This document shows positions 19,401 through 29,144 of a DNA stretch of 64,000 nt, piece by piece. The stretch spans positions 34,731 to 98,730 of the forward strand of contig JABWCP010000010.1 in assembly GCA_013360215.1 (NCBI GenBank). The letters are read 5' to 3'. The notes beneath the pieces are model-generated. The model was given only the letters and a program-made list of their open reading frames with translations, made no database searches and was not told the DNA's origin. Made by a program: the position numbers and the translations under genes. The stretch comes from a bacterium (GTDB lineage: Bacteria > CLD3 > SB21). Positions within the stretch are counted from its first letter, which is position 1. Each line of letters opens with the position of its first letter.

Positions 19401-22400
19401 TATGACGTATTAGTCGCCGGTTCGGAAAATAACGACTACTATCCTCCCTATCAAAACGGAACGATCAAACTGTATCGCCACGATAACGGCGGAACATTTA
19501 CTTTAGTTGACGTGGGCCTAGCTCAGGAAATTCATCGCGGTACGGCGGCTTGGTGCGACTATAACAATGACGGACTTCCGGACATCTCCTATATGGGAAG
19601 CGGCGGCAGCGGAACGCGCCCGTTTAAATTATATAAAAATGACGGCGATGGTACTTTTACAGAAATCCTAAATAATATCCAAGGCGCCATTTTCGGTGCA
19701 ATGGCTTGGGGTGACTATGACAACGACGGTGATCAGGATGTGTTTGTCATGGGTTCGATAGGAAGCGAAGGCGGGGATAACTATTCCATGCTTTTCAGAA
19801 ATGACAGAAATGATCTGTTTACTCAAATAGACATCGGTCTCATCGGATACTCCGGAGGTTCAGCGGCTTGGGGCGATTATGATCGAGACAACGATCTTGA
19901 TCTTTTGATTTTAGGTTCAACCAACGGTAGTTATAGCGGCGGTAATCTCCATGTTTATCGCAATGACGGTAATGATGTGTTTACCGAGCCCGGGGAAGGC
20001 GGCTATCGAAGCGGGCTTCATCGCGGTACTGCGATATGGGCGGATTATAACAACGACGGTTATTTAGATATCGTATACAGCGGCGCTATCGGCGGCGGTT
20101 CCCGTGATGCGGGCGTTCTTAAAAATCTAAGCGGAACCGGTTTTACCGGATTTGAATCCAATCCTTTTATCGGTCTTTCTGAAGCTTCCGTCTCTGCGGG
20201 TGATTTTGATAACGACGGCGATCTTGACTTTTTCTTCGCCGGTAATCATGCCGGTGGTGAAGGTTCCGCCGATATACGCTCCATCCTTATGCGTAATGAC
20301 GGCGAAGATACTTTTACCGAATTACAAACCGGTATTAATCCTATTGCAGGAAGCTCATACGCCCAAGCCGCATCGGCAATGGTTGATTACGACCGCGACG
20401 GTGATTTGGATATCATGATCGAAGGTATTTACGACGACGGTTTTGGCAATACATCCTTTGTCACGAAACTCTATAACAACGATTGGGCAACAGCCAATAC
20501 ACCACCATCCGATCCTAACGGACTGAGCGCTGTGACCGTCATGGATACAGTCACGATGAATTGGAATAAATCAACGGATGCCGAAACACCTCAGGATGGT
20601 TTGACTTACAATATCCGCGTAGGTAAAACCTCCGCCGGTGTGGACGTAATGTCTCCATTGGCCAAAGTCGTAGGTAGTGGCAACGCCGGAGGATTCCGCT
20701 ATGTACAGGAATCCGGCAACACAAGTCATAATAATTCATGGCGCTTATCCGGTCTATCCGATGGCACCTACTACTGGAGTGTCGAAGCGATTGATCAAGT
20801 TTATCGCAATTCCAAATTTCAATCGGCGGCTCAATTCACGATTGACGGCGCTCCTTCTGCACCGGACAGTCTTAGCGTTACTTCCGGCGTCAATTCCGTT
20901 ACTTTGATGTGGGGTTCAACAAACAAGTCGGATGTAAGCAAATACTTCATTTATGTCAGCGCGGATAACGAAGGCTATACACTTGTTGACTCTACCACGA
21001 CCGGAATTTTTGGTACGACCAAAACGGTGACCAAAGGTCCTTCGGGCGGCATACTTCAAAACGGTTCCATCTATTATTTCCGCGTCGAAGCCATGGATCA
21101 CAATGGTTATGTAGGCCCGTATTCAAACTATGTAACAGCAATACCATCCGCCACACCCGGTAAGTGGTTTGTTGTAAATACAGATGACTCCGGTCCCGGA
21201 TCATTACGTTCAGCTATTGATTCGACCAATCTTTCAACACAGAAAGATACCGTTGTGTTCCTCATACCCATCGGTTCCAGTATTACATTAAATTCAGAAC
21301 TTCCCGCGATCTCGACAGACTATACCGTGATTGATGCGGACAGCAACGATGACGGCAAACCGGATATCTCGATCTCACCGGAGGGCGAAGGCGGCGGATA
21401 TTTTACGGGGTTGTCAATCCAATCATCCAACAACGTCATTCGCGGGCTCGTGATCGGTGGTTTCGGCGATTATTATTCGGGCGGAGGATCCCTCTTTATC
21501 AACGGAGACAATAACCGGATTCTTGGTAACTATATCGGCGTTTCAGCCGACGGTATGTCAACTCATGGTAACGCCCATGGCATTTTGATCAATGGCGGCT
21601 CCAGCGGTAACTGGATCGGCGACGGCACAGGAACCGGTAGAAATATCATTGGCGGAAATCAACAATACGGAATTTATCTCAACGGCGCTTCCACGTCCGT
21701 GAATAACACGAAGATTCTCGGCAATTATATCGGTATCGCTACAGACGGTTTAACGGCACTTCCCAATTCGGGTCCCGGTATATCCATCTATAACAGAGCG
21801 CTTAACACAATAATCGGCGACGGCACGGCCGAAGGCCGCAATATTATTTCAGGAAATAGCAGCGACGGTATATCGTTGACCGACAACAACGGACACATTG
21901 AAGGAACTTCGATACTGGGCAACTATATCGGTACGGATGTTACCGGCAATGTCGGCGTGGGCAACAATAATCACGGTATCTTTTTTAACACTCTAACCGG
22001 CGAAGGCGCCTCCATCGTAAATAACACCATCGGTGATGGTACGGCCGGCGGACGCAATGTTATCTCCGGAAACGCCGGTAGCGGTATTAATTTTTACTAC
22101 TACCAAGTACATGACAATACTATCAAAGGAAACTATATTGGAATAACAGCCGACGGTTCCACGGCTCTCGGCAATGGTATGTACGGAGTGAATATTGAAC
22201 ACAGCAATAATAATATCATTTCCTCCAATACAATATCAGGAAACGCCTATGACGGTATCATGATTAATGGCTCGTATGGTGAAGCTAACAACAATGTGGT
22301 AACCGGTAATTACGTAGGAACCAACCCTACAGGATCATTTGCCATAGCTAACGGTCAACGCGGTATCTATCTTCAAAACGGCGCTTCTTATAACCAAATC

Positions 22401-25400
22401 GGTGGTACGGCAGCCGGCGAAGGTAATATCATTTCCGGTAACCTCAACGGAGGTATCGGTTTTGGTTATGCTTATACACCCACCGTATCTAATCAGATTC
22501 TTGGCAACAAGATAGGAACCGATGCATCCGGTATGTTTGGTATTCCCAACAAAGAATCCGGTATTTACATCAACGGCTCGAATCACAATTATAACTATAT
22601 CGGCGATGGTACTACCGGTGGTCGTAATATTATTTCCGGAAACGACGGCGATGGTATCTATATCAACGGCGATGCCTCTGATAATTTTATTTTAGGCAAC
22701 TATATCGGCGTTGATGCAACCGGTAATACCGGATTAGCCAATGATTCCAACGGTATCGCGATTTACAACTCCGGTCACATTCTGATCGGCGATGAAACGG
22801 CCGGCGGTCGTAATATTATCTCCGGTAACGGTAAAGAAGGTATTGCTGTTTATGCGCAAAGCTCGGAGATAATTATCGGCGACGGTCAAGGCGGCGGCGG
22901 TGAAGCATTAATCATTGAAGGCCGCGGCGGCGACAAGGCGGAGCGTCCCGGCGCAAATGACATTGACATTCGTGGTAATTATATCGGGGTCGGCGCGAAT
23001 GGAACAACCGCCATAGGCAATAGCGGTGCCGGTATTGAAATCGAAGCTGTTTTCGAAGGATTTTTTTCTGAATACGATTCGATCACGGCCAATATTATTG
23101 CGTACAATACCGACGGTGTCGAATTGGTTGGCAACGGTGTTTTCTCGACCTACCTTCATAACAATACGATATACGGAAACACTTCCGAAGGTATCGTGAT
23201 CGAAGAAGGTGCTCAAAACGGGATCACGGCTCCGTCTATTACATCTGTTTCCAATTTCGTCATCAGCGGTACGGCTTCGGTTGGCGCCATGGTATATGTT
23301 TACCAGGACACCGGAAATCAGGGACGCTACTACCTCGGTTCTTCCGCGGCTGACGGCGAAGGTTCATGGTCATACAACGGACTTTACTTGCCCGGTTATA
23401 ATGTAACAGCAACGCAATTTTTAGATAAACAATCTTCGGCGTTCTCTGCACCATTCGCTACACCATCCGGCACTGTACATGCTACGACCACATCGCTTTC
23501 TTACGGCAATGTCTTAGCCGGTGATAGTGCCACACTAACCACGCGCATTTATGCCATAGGTAATCCTGTGGTAATGAATAGCGGTTCGTTAGTATTGGGA
23601 ACGAATGCACAGATGTTAGCTACGTTAGGAACCGACACCCTCTTTATGACGGATACGATCACGGTACAGGTTCGTTTCAAACCGGTTAACTTTGGATTTC
23701 TTACCGATACACTCCGTATTTATTACGGTGAAGGTAATGTGTTTGATATTCGTATCGGTGGAACCGGAACGTCCGGTACAATAGCAGCCAGCAGCATCGG
23801 ATTTGCGATGGAGACACTCAATGGCGACAGCACAAGCGTTCCTATCCAGATGTACACGACAAGCGGTTGGGTAGAAATCACATCAGCTATATTCGGTCAG
23901 AACAATTATTTCACTTATTCGATCGACAAAACGTTACCTTACATATTGAAGCCCGGCGATACAGCCGATGTGACGGTTACATTTAAACCGACAACATTTA
24001 CCAGTTCCGCCGACACGCTATACTTTGCAAACAATTCATCCGATGGCATGCTGGAATTGATGTTTAGCGGTTTGCCGCTCCCGGGTACGGTAGCGACGAA
24101 TCTTGCATCCCAAGATTTTGGTAATGTTCTATTGGGCGATAGCTTGGAATTGACGACAAAGATTTACGCTCCGTCAGGCCGGGTCGAAATCACATCCGTC
24201 ACACTTTCCCAAGGTGATGTACTTTCGATGACGGTAACGCCGGCATTACCTTTTACGTTGAATGCAGGGGACACCATCCTCGTGAAAACGAAATTTATTC
24301 CGTCTGATTTTAACTCGTTTAACGACACCATTACGGTTTTAAGTAACGCCTCCAACGGAACCGTTACTGTGTCGTTGTCCGGACAATCTTTGCCCGGAAT
24401 CATTTCGTCTGCCGCTTCGGCGTTCGATTTTGGTAATGTGTTAGTAGGTGACAGCGCTCAAACCTCAACCCGTTACTACGCCACAGGCGGTCCCGTTCAA
24501 ATAACCGGTTCTTCACTGGTAACAAGCGGTGAAACAAGTGTCAGCTTTACACCGTCATTGCCCTATTTACTGCACGTAGGAGACTCTGTTGTCGTTACCG
24601 CCAAATATAAGCCGTTAACATTTGCGGCGATGAGCGCTGACACGATCCACCTGATCAGTAACGCATCAAACAGCGGCAAACTGAGCATCCCGATGAGCGG
24701 TTTCGGTCAAACCGGTACGTTGGCCTTTAATACTACACCGGCTAATTTCGGTTCGATTCGCGTTGCCGATAGCAGCACGGCCCAAATCGTCAAGGTATAC
24801 AGCAGCGTAGGTCAAATCCCTCTTACAGGATATACCATCGGCGCTCATTTCAAAGCGACGACTTCGACCGTATTCCCTATCACCATCAAATCCGGTGATA
24901 CGGTTACGTTAGCTGTTAAATTTAAACCGCAGACCACCGGCGCTCTTTTAGACACCATCAAAATCGGAAACGTACGTATTCCGCTTGCGGGCACCGGTTT
25001 AGAAAACGTGGCGCCTACGCTTACGCTCGGCGTGACAAGCGTCATTGCACTCAAGCAGTACCTTGGTATTTACATGTATAGCAGCGAGGCGTTGAGCGCT
25101 AGATCTGCCGCATTTAAATTTAATGATGTCAGTGTCACCGCTCCGACATTTGATGCCGTATCCGGCGTTAATAACCTGTACTATGCGCAGTACAAATTAT
25201 CCGCAGCCGGTTCCCTCAAGATCGACGCTACCGGTACGGACATTGCCGGAAACATCGGTACGCGTTCCAAAACGTACACGATCGGTTCATTGACCAAAGA
25301 TCAAACTTTGGCTGTCGAAGCGGAAGGTCTGCGTATCAACGGCACTAAAGGCGCTATCAGTGAAAGCGGTTTTATGATTATTACCAAATCGCAAACCTAT

Positions 25401-26003
25401 GACGGCGACCCTGTCGGTTTATCGAAAGGTACGTCCAAGTCGGCGACCGATTTTGCGAATGCCAATATCCAATCATGGGACATCATCAGCACCGTAGCGC
25501 TTGAGAAATCCGTGACGCTGACGGCCGTTTATGATGAAACATGGATCAACACATTACAAACGCAATACGCCAACTTCGACGAACGTAAAATCGGTTTCTA
25601 CCGCGAAGAAAACGGTTCATTGGTTTATCTGGGCGGGGAAGGTCGCAACGGTAGCGTTGCACTTCAAACCAAATCGCTTGGTAAAATCGTGATTCAGTAC
25701 AATGACGAACATCGTTACTTGCCTTCAGAAATTACGTTGGCGCAGAACTATCCCAATCCGTTCAACCCCACGACGACGATCGAATTCGGTCTTCCCGAAG
25801 CCTCGCACGTCAAACTGGTCGTCTATAATATCCTCGGGCAACGCGTCGCTGAGCTTTTCAACGGTCAGCGCAACGAAGGATATCATAAATTCGTATGGAA
25901 CGGACGCAATGCACAAGGTGCCACGGTGGCCAGCGGCGTGTATCTGTATCGCCTCGAAACCAATAAAGGCAACGTGACTAAGAAAATGATGTTTATCAAA
26001 TAA
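16473..26003 (+). CDS. Giant modular T9SS-exported surface protein (LamG, Fn3, VCBS/FG-GAP, beta-helix, T9SS domain)
   Basis: This 3176-residue protein is predicted to be exported by Sec (signal peptide about 1-29, ending SASLFAQ) and then by the type IX system. Domains in order: LamG-like lectin fold (about 30-210, ending in IDEVRLWNRAL); Fn3 (about 235-325); second LamG (about 330-530); Fn3 (about 545-640); third LamG (about 645-860); Fn3 (about 870-950); seven FG-GAP/VCBS calcium-binding repeats (about 955-1335, each with a DYDNDGDxD-like loop); two Fn3 (about 1345-1555); a long right-handed beta-helix (about 1562-2250) of repeats such as NYIGTDVTG and RNIISGN; five or so 'choice-of-anchor D' Ig-like repeats (about 2335-2840, each with FGNVLxGDS); and the C-terminal T9SS sorting domain (about 3087-3176) with AQNYPNPFNPTTTIEFGL and ending GVYLYRLETNKGNVTKKMM. 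No catalytic residues are apparent. Adhesion or surface-layer function is an inference. Confidence 0.9.
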   Translation: MKRFMYDFLKKNAVMLCVLLCCSASLFAQNNALTLNGTSQYAYYGGSLSTYEDVTMEGWFKWDGSTGSNQLLMYDGHTSLSGFGLMLDASASNNLIILAGGYQVTSVSRGLDIGEWSHIALVKKGNFFSLYINGDPEIAKAMTYAYPSGSYMVGGNSLNNSEFFKGAIDEVRLWNRALSYNEIFTAAATPMTGAETNLVASYRLDNSADGLTGDQTVNGYNLTLVGTPTFTASSSDSVMIRQQTKSLYTGGTSVSVGWHADPHSFVTGYIVYADTSDAVRTQVGTTSARTDTTFTVTGLLPNTVYYLTARAVTATDTSDYYRLAVVSTFESGGRAAMFSDNNYYAAPFNENIPIGSSAYTIEAWIKPNSMGVHGIVGWGQYGYSYQTNALRLTDDGIINYWWNNDISISTGNIAGSWHHVAATYDGTTRKMYFDGKLMASENVVYNPEIPFSHNFTIGVTNYTEYFNGEIDEVRIWNVARSESEIVSLMFSPATGSENGLASVYHFDEIGGNYAGDYVGANHAEATGGTPQRTLSDAMLPFMPARLQAIAGDGQVELRWEKSIHPDFASYTLMAATDIEFTDIVATHSSGVGNPSDTSHTVAGLTNGTLYYFAVKMTTNSGATTPFRMNAAVPNTGGPGNALIFDGVDDQIILEDNIVRSRSEMTIETWFKTTTSGGIFGYNDASNAEHVPVIYVGMDGYLQSQLWIGDYNSVMRSLRPVSDGYWHHVALTAGNDNQYLYIDGQLCDSIIGRPLNHLSMIKNQIGRATTSGWPNGGNEYFSGELDEFRFWDRALSHKEVYSYANQSLRGDESGVALLHHFNEPSGLIYTYDAGPNGWTGGLESFSASTTVASGAMRPFSPYNLQSTNTLSSITLKWNPSNASAVRAYYIYTFDGESTMLWDSTTGGLTDTTITFGELPSFTNFTYYISTVDASGSESEKSNPIFVTTTSFKEVTGTNFSQVVDGKFQWADYDNDGDYDVLVAGSENNDYYPPYQNGTIKLYRHDNGGTFTLVDVGLAQEIHRGTAAWCDYNNDGLPDISYMGSGGSGTRPFKLYKNDGDGTFTEILNNIQGAIFGAMAWGDYDNDGDQDVFVMGSIGSEGGDNYSMLFRNDRNDLFTQIDIGLIGYSGGSAAWGDYDRDNDLDLLILGSTNGSYSGGNLHVYRNDGNDVFTEPGEGGYRSGLHRGTAIWADYNNDGYLDIVYSGAIGGGSRDAGVLKNLSGTGFTGFESNPFIGLSEASVSAGDFDNDGDLDFFFAGNHAGGEGSADIRSILMRNDGEDTFTELQTGINPIAGSSYAQAASAMVDYDRDGDLDIMIEGIYDDGFGNTSFVTKLYNNDWATANTPPSDPNGLSAVTVMDTVTMNWNKSTDAETPQDGLTYNIRVGKTSAGVDVMSPLAKVVGSGNAGGFRYVQESGNTSHNNSWRLSGLSDGTYYWSVEAIDQVYRNSKFQSAAQFTIDGAPSAPDSLSVTSGVNSVTLMWGSTNKSDVSKYFIYVSADNEGYTLVDSTTTGIFGTTKTVTKGPSGGILQNGSIYYFRVEAMDHNGYVGPYSNYVTAIPSATPGKWFVVNTDDSGPGSLRSAIDSTNLSTQKDTVVFLIPIGSSITLNSELPAISTDYTVIDADSNDDGKPDISISPEGEGGGYFTGLSIQSSNNVIRGLVIGGFGDYYSGGGSLFINGDNNRILGNYIGVSADGMSTHGNAHGILINGGSSGNWIGDGTGTGRNIIGGNQQYGIYLNGASTSVNNTKILGNYIGIATDGLTALPNSGPGISIYNRALNTIIGDGTAEGRNIISGNSSDGISLTDNNGHIEGTSILGNYIGTDVTGNVGVGNNNHGIFFNTLTGEGASIVNNTIGDGTAGGRNVISGNAGSGINFYYYQVHDNTIKGNYIGITADGSTALGNGMYGVNIEHSNNNIISSNTISGNAYDGIMINGSYGEANNNVVTGNYVGTNPTGSFAIANGQRGIYLQNGASYNQIGGTAAGEGNIISGNLNGGIGFGYAYTPTVSNQILGNKIGTDASGMFGIPNKESGIYINGSNHNYNYIGDGTTGGRNIISGNDGDGIYINGDASDNFILGNYIGVDATGNTGLANDSNGIAIYNSGHILIGDETAGGRNIISGNGKEGIAVYAQSSEIIIGDGQGGGGEALIIEGRGGDKAERPGANDIDIRGNYIGVGANGTTAIGNSGAGIEIEAVFEGFFSEYDSITANIIAYNTDGVELVGNGVFSTYLHNNTIYGNTSEGIVIEEGAQNGITAPSITSVSNFVISGTASVGAMVYVYQDTGNQGRYYLGSSAADGEGSWSYNGLYLPGYNVTATQFLDKQSSAFSAPFATPSGTVHATTTSLSYGNVLAGDSATLTTRIYAIGNPVVMNSGSLVLGTNAQMLATLGTDTLFMTDTITVQVRFKPVNFGFLTDTLRIYYGEGNVFDIRIGGTGTSGTIAASSIGFAMETLNGDSTSVPIQMYTTSGWVEITSAIFGQNNYFTYSIDKTLPYILKPGDTADVTVTFKPTTFTSSADTLYFANNSSDGMLELMFSGLPLPGTVATNLASQDFGNVLLGDSLELTTKIYAPSGRVEITSVTLSQGDVLSMTVTPALPFTLNAGDTILVKTKFIPSDFNSFNDTITVLSNASNGTVTVSLSGQSLPGIISSAASAFDFGNVLVGDSAQTSTRYYATGGPVQITGSSLVTSGETSVSFTPSLPYLLHVGDSVVVTAKYKPLTFAAMSADTIHLISNASNSGKLSIPMSGFGQTGTLAFNTTPANFGSIRVADSSTAQIVKVYSSVGQIPLTGYTIGAHFKATTSTVFPITIKSGDTVTLAVKFKPQTTGALLDTIKIGNVRIPLAGTGLENVAPTLTLGVTSVIALKQYLGIYMYSSEALSARSAAFKFNDVSVTAPTFDAVSGVNNLYYAQYKLSAAGSLKIDATGTDIAGNIGTRSKTYTIGSLTKDQTLAVEAEGLRINGTKGAISESGFMIITKSQTYDGDPVGLSKGTSKSATDFANANIQSWDIISTVALEKSVTLTAVYDETWINTLQTQYANFDERKIGFYREENGSLVYLGGEGRNGSVALQTKSLGKIVIQYNDEHRYLPSEITLAQNYPNPFNPTTTIEFGLPEASHVKLVVYNILGQRVAELFNGQRNEGYHKFVWNGRNAQGATVASGVYLYRLETNKGNVTKKMMFIK

Positions 26004-26044
26004 CGTACGGTATATAAAAAATTATATAACAAAGGATCATGATT

Positions 26045-26605
26045 ATGAAACACTTCAAAGTATGGCTGGCCGGCGCACTGATGATCGCGCTCAGCACAGG
26101 ATGCAGCGAGGATCCGGCGACCGACCCTCTCGGGGATGCATGGCAGCTTTTTATAAACGGTCAATACACTGAAGCACAAACCAGTTTTGAGGCCCTTATC
26201 GAAACGCAACCCGGTCAAGCTTACGCCGGACTCGGGTGGACGGCCATGAAACTGGACAATATCCCGGCATCGGTGGATTATTTCGAACTGGCCGCGGGTG
26301 ATTCACTTGTGCATGGTTACGCAGGCTGGGCTATTGCGTCATGGGCTAATAAAGATTTTACGCATATCGTCGAACGTGCAGGTTTTGTAATACGCAAAGA
26401 ACCGACATTCGAATTTGAATTCTACAAAGATATTACCATCAGCACCATGCGTCTTATGCAAGCCTACGGTTATTATCATACAGGCAATATGTCAGCCTGT
26501 CTTGCCCGCATTCAAGAGTTGGATGGTGGTTTTGCCAGTACAACTGACCCGGCATTATTGCTGGCAAAACTTGACGCTTTAAGCGCAACCGCTTCCGGAT
26601 TATAA
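26045..26605 (+). CDS. TPR-like lipoprotein paired with the T9SS protein
   Basis: A lipoprotein signal (MKHFKVWLAGALMIALSTGC, lipobox LSTGC) precedes about 165 residues with TPR-like helical repeats (AWQLFINGQYTEAQTSFEAL, then AYAGLGWTAMKLDNIPASVD). The start at 26045 is preferred over the in-frame ATG at 26039 because AAAGGA is eight bases upstream of it, against two for the earlier one. It follows the giant gene by 41 bp. A second protein of the same architecture follows the second T9SS gene (39104-39688). Its role is unknown; it may be an outer-membrane or periplasmic partner of the surface protein. A bidirectional terminator follows. Confidence 0.82.
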   Translation: MKHFKVWLAGALMIALSTGCSEDPATDPLGDAWQLFINGQYTEAQTSFEALIETQPGQAYAGLGWTAMKLDNIPASVDYFELAAGDSLVHGYAGWAIASWANKDFTHIVERAGFVIRKEPTFEFEFYKDITISTMRLMQAYGYYHTGNMSACLARIQELDGGFASTTDPALLLAKLDALSATASGL

Positions 26606-26622
26606 AGCGAACTTTTTATAAC

Positions 26623-26655
26623 AAAAAACCGCAGCCTAAAAACTGCGGTTTTTTT
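26623..26655. terminator. Bidirectional intrinsic terminator
   Basis: AAAAAACCGCAG and CTGCGGTTTTTTT form a stem with a seven-base loop and a T-run on either strand. It lies between two convergent genes (lipoprotein ending at 26605 and Omp85-like gene ending at 26689) and can serve both. Confidence 0.85.
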
Positions 26656-26688
26656 ATGTGTAATTTTTGCAGAAGCATCTTTTTTTCA

Positions 26689-28515
26689 TCAAAACGTACC
26701 TATAAAACCAAAGTGGATTTTCCCCTCCGACGGACGATCGTTTTGACCGAGACCATAGTCCAGAGCAAACTGCCCAAGCCGCGTTCCAAATCGCATACCA
26801 AAACCATAACCCCATGGGAAACCGTCTTGTTTATTAATTTTCGTACGTTCTAAATCAGCATATACTCTGCGGTAATAATAACCTTGATCGTAAAATACAA
26901 ACAATCGTGAAGCGCGCCCTGTAACATAACGCAACTCCAAATTGTTCCAACCTACGCGCGTTCCGCTAAAAAAGCCTTCGGTATAACCGCGCAGGGTTTT
27001 TAGCCCGCCAAATAAAAACTGTTCACTCAGCGGCGCCACATCACGACCGGGCCTGAACACTGAAAAATGTAACCCGTTTGCAATAACCCAGCGACGGACC
27101 GGTTCACGGTAAATTTCCAAATCCATTCGCCATGTTTGTGTGCGGATGGATTGGGAAAACGAACGTATGATTTTTTGCTCGCCGCCATAGGTGATCGTAT
27201 CCGTACCGTCGGATGACAGAGTCCAATTTTTTTCCCGTGTACGTCCATACGAAAAAACCGTATGATAATATAAACCATTGCGGGGATTGATTTGTTCGTC
27301 ACGCATATCCCCGGTCAAGCCGCCATTCCATGCGTAACCATCGCTCTGCGGTGTATTAAATATAAATGCTGTTTTCGGATCGGCGGGTTCCACCGTCTGT
27401 AAACGCACCCCCGCTAAAACTGACCAATCGTGGGTAATTTCAGTTTGCAATTCCATCTCCCAGGCGCTGCGCGAATACAACGAATCTTCGATTTGCTGTT
27501 GCACGGCTATGCGTCCGTTGACAGGCCATCCGACCAACCACGGTTCGGTGTACTGCAGCATCAAATCCTGTGAAAGGCGATTTTTCTTTTGCCAGCGCAT
27601 ACTCAACTGCCGCGCCGTTCCAAAAAGATTATAAAACGATACATGAATCAACCCGGTGAAGTATCCTTTTTCATCACGCGCCGCATCACGCGGGACATAA
27701 CCGATAATCCCGTCCATTGTATTGGCACGATCTTCCTCGACATCCAGCCATACCGTCAACAGGGAATCCGGTCTCATTGTAACCGACGTAAGCTCCGCAT
27801 TGCGAATAAAAGGAAATCGTCGGATACGCGTAAGACCGTCTTGAATGGCGCGGTGATCATAACCGCGGGGTAATCTCATGCGCATTTCACGCGTCAAAGT
27901 CAGCGGTTTGGTGCTTTCGTTTCCCCGAACGATAAATTCACCGACCGGTTTGACGATACGTCTTTTGATATGCAACAGGACATCAATTATAAAATCAGAC
28001 TCCGCATCACGCCGCATCCAGACCGAATCAAGCGCTATATGTACAAACGGCGCACCGTTGTTTTCAAACCAGTCCAGCATGCGATTTACCGATGCCGTCC
28101 ACTGATCCGGTGAGAACATATCACCTGTTTTCCATCGCATAACTTCCGTAATCTGCGAAGCTGAAATATCCGATTCGCCGCTTATGCGCACAGAACCAAG
28201 CTTAGCTTGTTTTTCTTCGGATAGAAAAAAAATCAATTGTATGCCGCCTGCGCCTTCGGTTGGTTTTTGTTGAATGGAATCAATGGACGACGCCAAATAA
28301 CCCTGATCGCGATAGTATTCTAAAATACGCATCGCATCATTGCGAGATTGTTCCTGATCAAAAACGGAACCGGGTTTGTGATAGAGCAGAGATAAGATTG
28401 TTTTGTCATTCACGATACGATTACCGTGAATGGAAACAGAAACAATACGCTCTGTTGCGGTTTGTGCACAAAGCGTAGTAGTAAATAAAAATATAAACCA
28501 GCGCATAAATTTCAC
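26689..28515 (-). CDS. Omp85/BamA-family outer membrane protein
   Basis: The 608-residue protein has a signal peptide (about 1-20, ending LCAQ), POTRA-like domains (about 24-250; RIVSVSIHGNRIVNDKTI starts the first and KRRIVKPVGEFIVRGNEST the last) and a 16-stranded barrel-type C-terminal half with the loop-6 motif LRGYTEGFFSG (the VRGF/Y-type motif) and a terminal phenylalanine. This is the architecture of BamA, TamA and related surface antigen D15 proteins. It is shorter than BamA, with fewer POTRA domains, so TamA-like or another Omp85 subgroup is more likely than the essential BamA. The GTG at 28515 overlaps the preceding stop as GTGA; an ATG three codons later is an alternative start. 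Confidence 0.85.
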   Translation of the reverse strand: MKFMRWFIFLFTTTLCAQTATERIVSVSIHGNRIVNDKTILSLLYHKPGSVFDQEQSRNDAMRILEYYRDQGYLASSIDSIQQKPTEGAGGIQLIFFLSEEKQAKLGSVRISGESDISASQITEVMRWKTGDMFSPDQWTASVNRMLDWFENNGAPFVHIALDSVWMRRDAESDFIIDVLLHIKRRIVKPVGEFIVRGNESTKPLTLTREMRMRLPRGYDHRAIQDGLTRIRRFPFIRNAELTSVTMRPDSLLTVWLDVEEDRANTMDGIIGYVPRDAARDEKGYFTGLIHVSFYNLFGTARQLSMRWQKKNRLSQDLMLQYTEPWLVGWPVNGRIAVQQQIEDSLYSRSAWEMELQTEITHDWSVLAGVRLQTVEPADPKTAFIFNTPQSDGYAWNGGLTGDMRDEQINPRNGLYYHTVFSYGRTREKNWTLSSDGTDTITYGGEQKIIRSFSQSIRTQTWRMDLEIYREPVRRWVIANGLHFSVFRPGRDVAPLSEQFLFGGLKTLRGYTEGFFSGTRVGWNNLELRYVTGRASRLFVFYDQGYYYRRVYADLERTKINKQDGFPWGYGFGMRFGTRLGQFALDYGLGQNDRPSEGKIHFGFIGTF

Positions 28516-29144
28516 ACTGAGATCACCGTAGCACGGCCACGGGTCTGATGAATTATCGCATCGCAGAAGTGCAAAACTTCATTTTTGCGAATCGCAACAT
28601 CCATCGTGGCTTGCTCTGCATATACAGTGTCCCCTGCTTTCCCGCCGGCATGATGTACACAGCGCATGATCGTATTGATTTCATCGTATGGAAACTGTAT
28701 CCGAAGGTTTTCATAGATCAGCCGCTGTTCTGCACGGCATCGCGAAAGAACTTCCGCGGCCGAATCACCGTACGCACGTACAAGTCCGCCCGTGCCAAGC
28801 TTGGTGCCTCCGAAATATCGAACGACGATGACGATAATATCCGTCCAGTTTTTAGCCGTTATGGCCTGCAGAATCGGTTTACCCGCCGTACCGGAAGGTT
28901 CGCCGTCATCGCTGAGGCGAACCAAAACATGAGGTATTAAACCCACTTGGTAAGCGAAGCAGTGATGCGTGGCATCAAAATAATTTTTACGAATAGATTG
29001 CAAAAACTGTTCGGCGCCGTCTTTATCTTGAACCGGCGCGGCATACCCGATAAATTTCGAACCTTTAACTTTGATTTCGGAAGTACATGATTCGGCGATC
29101 GTGTAGTATTCATCCGGTGTCATGCGTTTTTCCGAGGAAATCAC
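28512..29144 (-). CDS. YigZ/IMPACT family protein (UPF0029)
   Basis: The first half contains SEIKVKGSKFIGYAAPV and the conserved stretches DATHHCFAYQVG, RLSDDGEPSGTAGKPIL and VVRYFGGTKLGTGGLVRAYG, which define the IMPACT/YigZ family. A C-terminal DUF1949-like ferredoxin-fold domain follows. The cellular role in bacteria is not established, with links to translation control. The GTG start at 29144 overlaps the pyrC stop as GTGA; the ATG at 29123 is an alternative. Length is 210 residues. Confidence 0.9.
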   Translation of the reverse strand: MISSEKRMTPDEYYTIAESCTSEIKVKGSKFIGYAAPVQDKDGAEQFLQSIRKNYFDATHHCFAYQVGLIPHVLVRLSDDGEPSGTAGKPILQAITAKNWTDIIVIVVRYFGGTKLGTGGLVRAYGDSAAEVLSRCRAEQRLIYENLRIQFPYDEINTIMRCVHHAGGKAGDTVYAEQATMDVAIRKNEVLHFCDAIIHQTRGRATVISV

